64,000 nt of DNA from Streptomyces olindensis (lineage in GTDB: Bacteria; Actinomycetota; Actinomycetes; Streptomycetales; Streptomycetaceae), in NCBI GenBank assembly GCA_000696115.1, contig JJOH01000021.1:1-64000 (forward strand), read 5' to 3'. The notes beneath the pieces were generated by a model that searched no databases, was not told the origin of the DNA, and worked only from the letters and a program-made list of their open reading frames with translations. Made by a program: the position numbers and the translations under genes. Numbering within the stretch: position 1 is the first letter of the stretch; each line of letters starts with the position of its first letter. Shown here piece by piece: positions 63,967 to 64,000 of this stretch.

Positions 63967-64000
63967 TCTGTGGGCGAACGCCCAGGAACTGTTTACGGCC
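63959..64000 (+). CDS. start of the next dpd gene, cut by window edge
   Basis: An ATG at 63959, inside the helicase stop region (8-base overlap), opens a frame reading MGDLWANAQELFTA to the window end. The overlap implies the operon continues. The product cannot be identified from 14 residues. Confidence 0.5.
   Translation, partial: MGDLWANAQELFTA

Overview
The window looks like a chromosomal segment from a streptomycete or close relative. GC content is very high, GTG and TTG starts are common, many genes are joined by ATGA or GTGA overlaps, and typical actinobacterial families are present (a cvnABCD conservon, a DUF742 protein, a Ku with a lysine-rich tail, a RodA/PBP pair, AurF-like diiron proteins). 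No species can be named from the sequence alone.

Layout of the ordinary part, about 0.27 to 51.1 kb. First comes a rhomboid-like membrane protein, a GNAT acetyltransferase, the Lon protease with an HspR-type HAIR operator in front of it, a MarR regulator and a PP2C-like phosphatase. A conservon follows (6.3-10.7 kb: sensor kinase, roadblock, DUF742, small GTPase) with a StyA-like flavin monooxygenase in line. Then come an NlpC/P60 hydrolase, a TetR regulator, two divergent diiron-oxygenase-like genes, a Uma2 nuclease, a RodA-PBP pair, a sensor kinase/lipoprotein pair, a dual-specificity phosphatase, a NERD protein and 1 kb of GC-rich tandem repeats. LigD-polymerase and Ku (25.7-27.7 kb) make an NHEJ pair. 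AzlCD with an XRE-cupin regulator, an Asp23 protein, a TetR gene with two clear palindromic operators, and a luciferase-like monooxygenase with its flavin reductase follow. From 34.5 to 51.1 kb there is a regulator-rich catabolic/detoxification cluster: two giant LuxR-ATPases, two AraC regulators, three alpha/beta hydrolases, an MFS pump, DUF1275 and DoxX membrane proteins, a YcaC-like hydrolase and an amidohydrolase.

Accessory part, 51.3 kb to the right edge. A 3'-terminal fragment of a tRNA-Arg(CCG) gene, starting exactly at the anticodon loop, lies at 51321-51361. It looks like the left attachment site of an integrated island. Inside the island, a minus-strand operon queC-queE-queD-folE2 encodes the whole route from GTP to preQ0, and downstream of it is a QueT/YhhQ-like precursor transporter gene. 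A divergent plus-strand operon carries a DUF6884/YaaA-like gene, a DGQHR (DndB/DpdB-like) gene, a tRNA-guanine-transglycosylase-like gene (dpdA) with catalytic Asp and zinc ligands intact, and a second DGQHR gene. Then come a 40-codon CxxC ORF, an SNF2 helicase (dpdE-like) and the start of another gene cut by the window edge. Together this is a Dpd-type system: preQ0 is made by the left arm, inserted into DNA by DpdA with DGQHR partners, and probably policed by the helicase and restriction genes beyond 64 kb. This is the most interesting part of the window.
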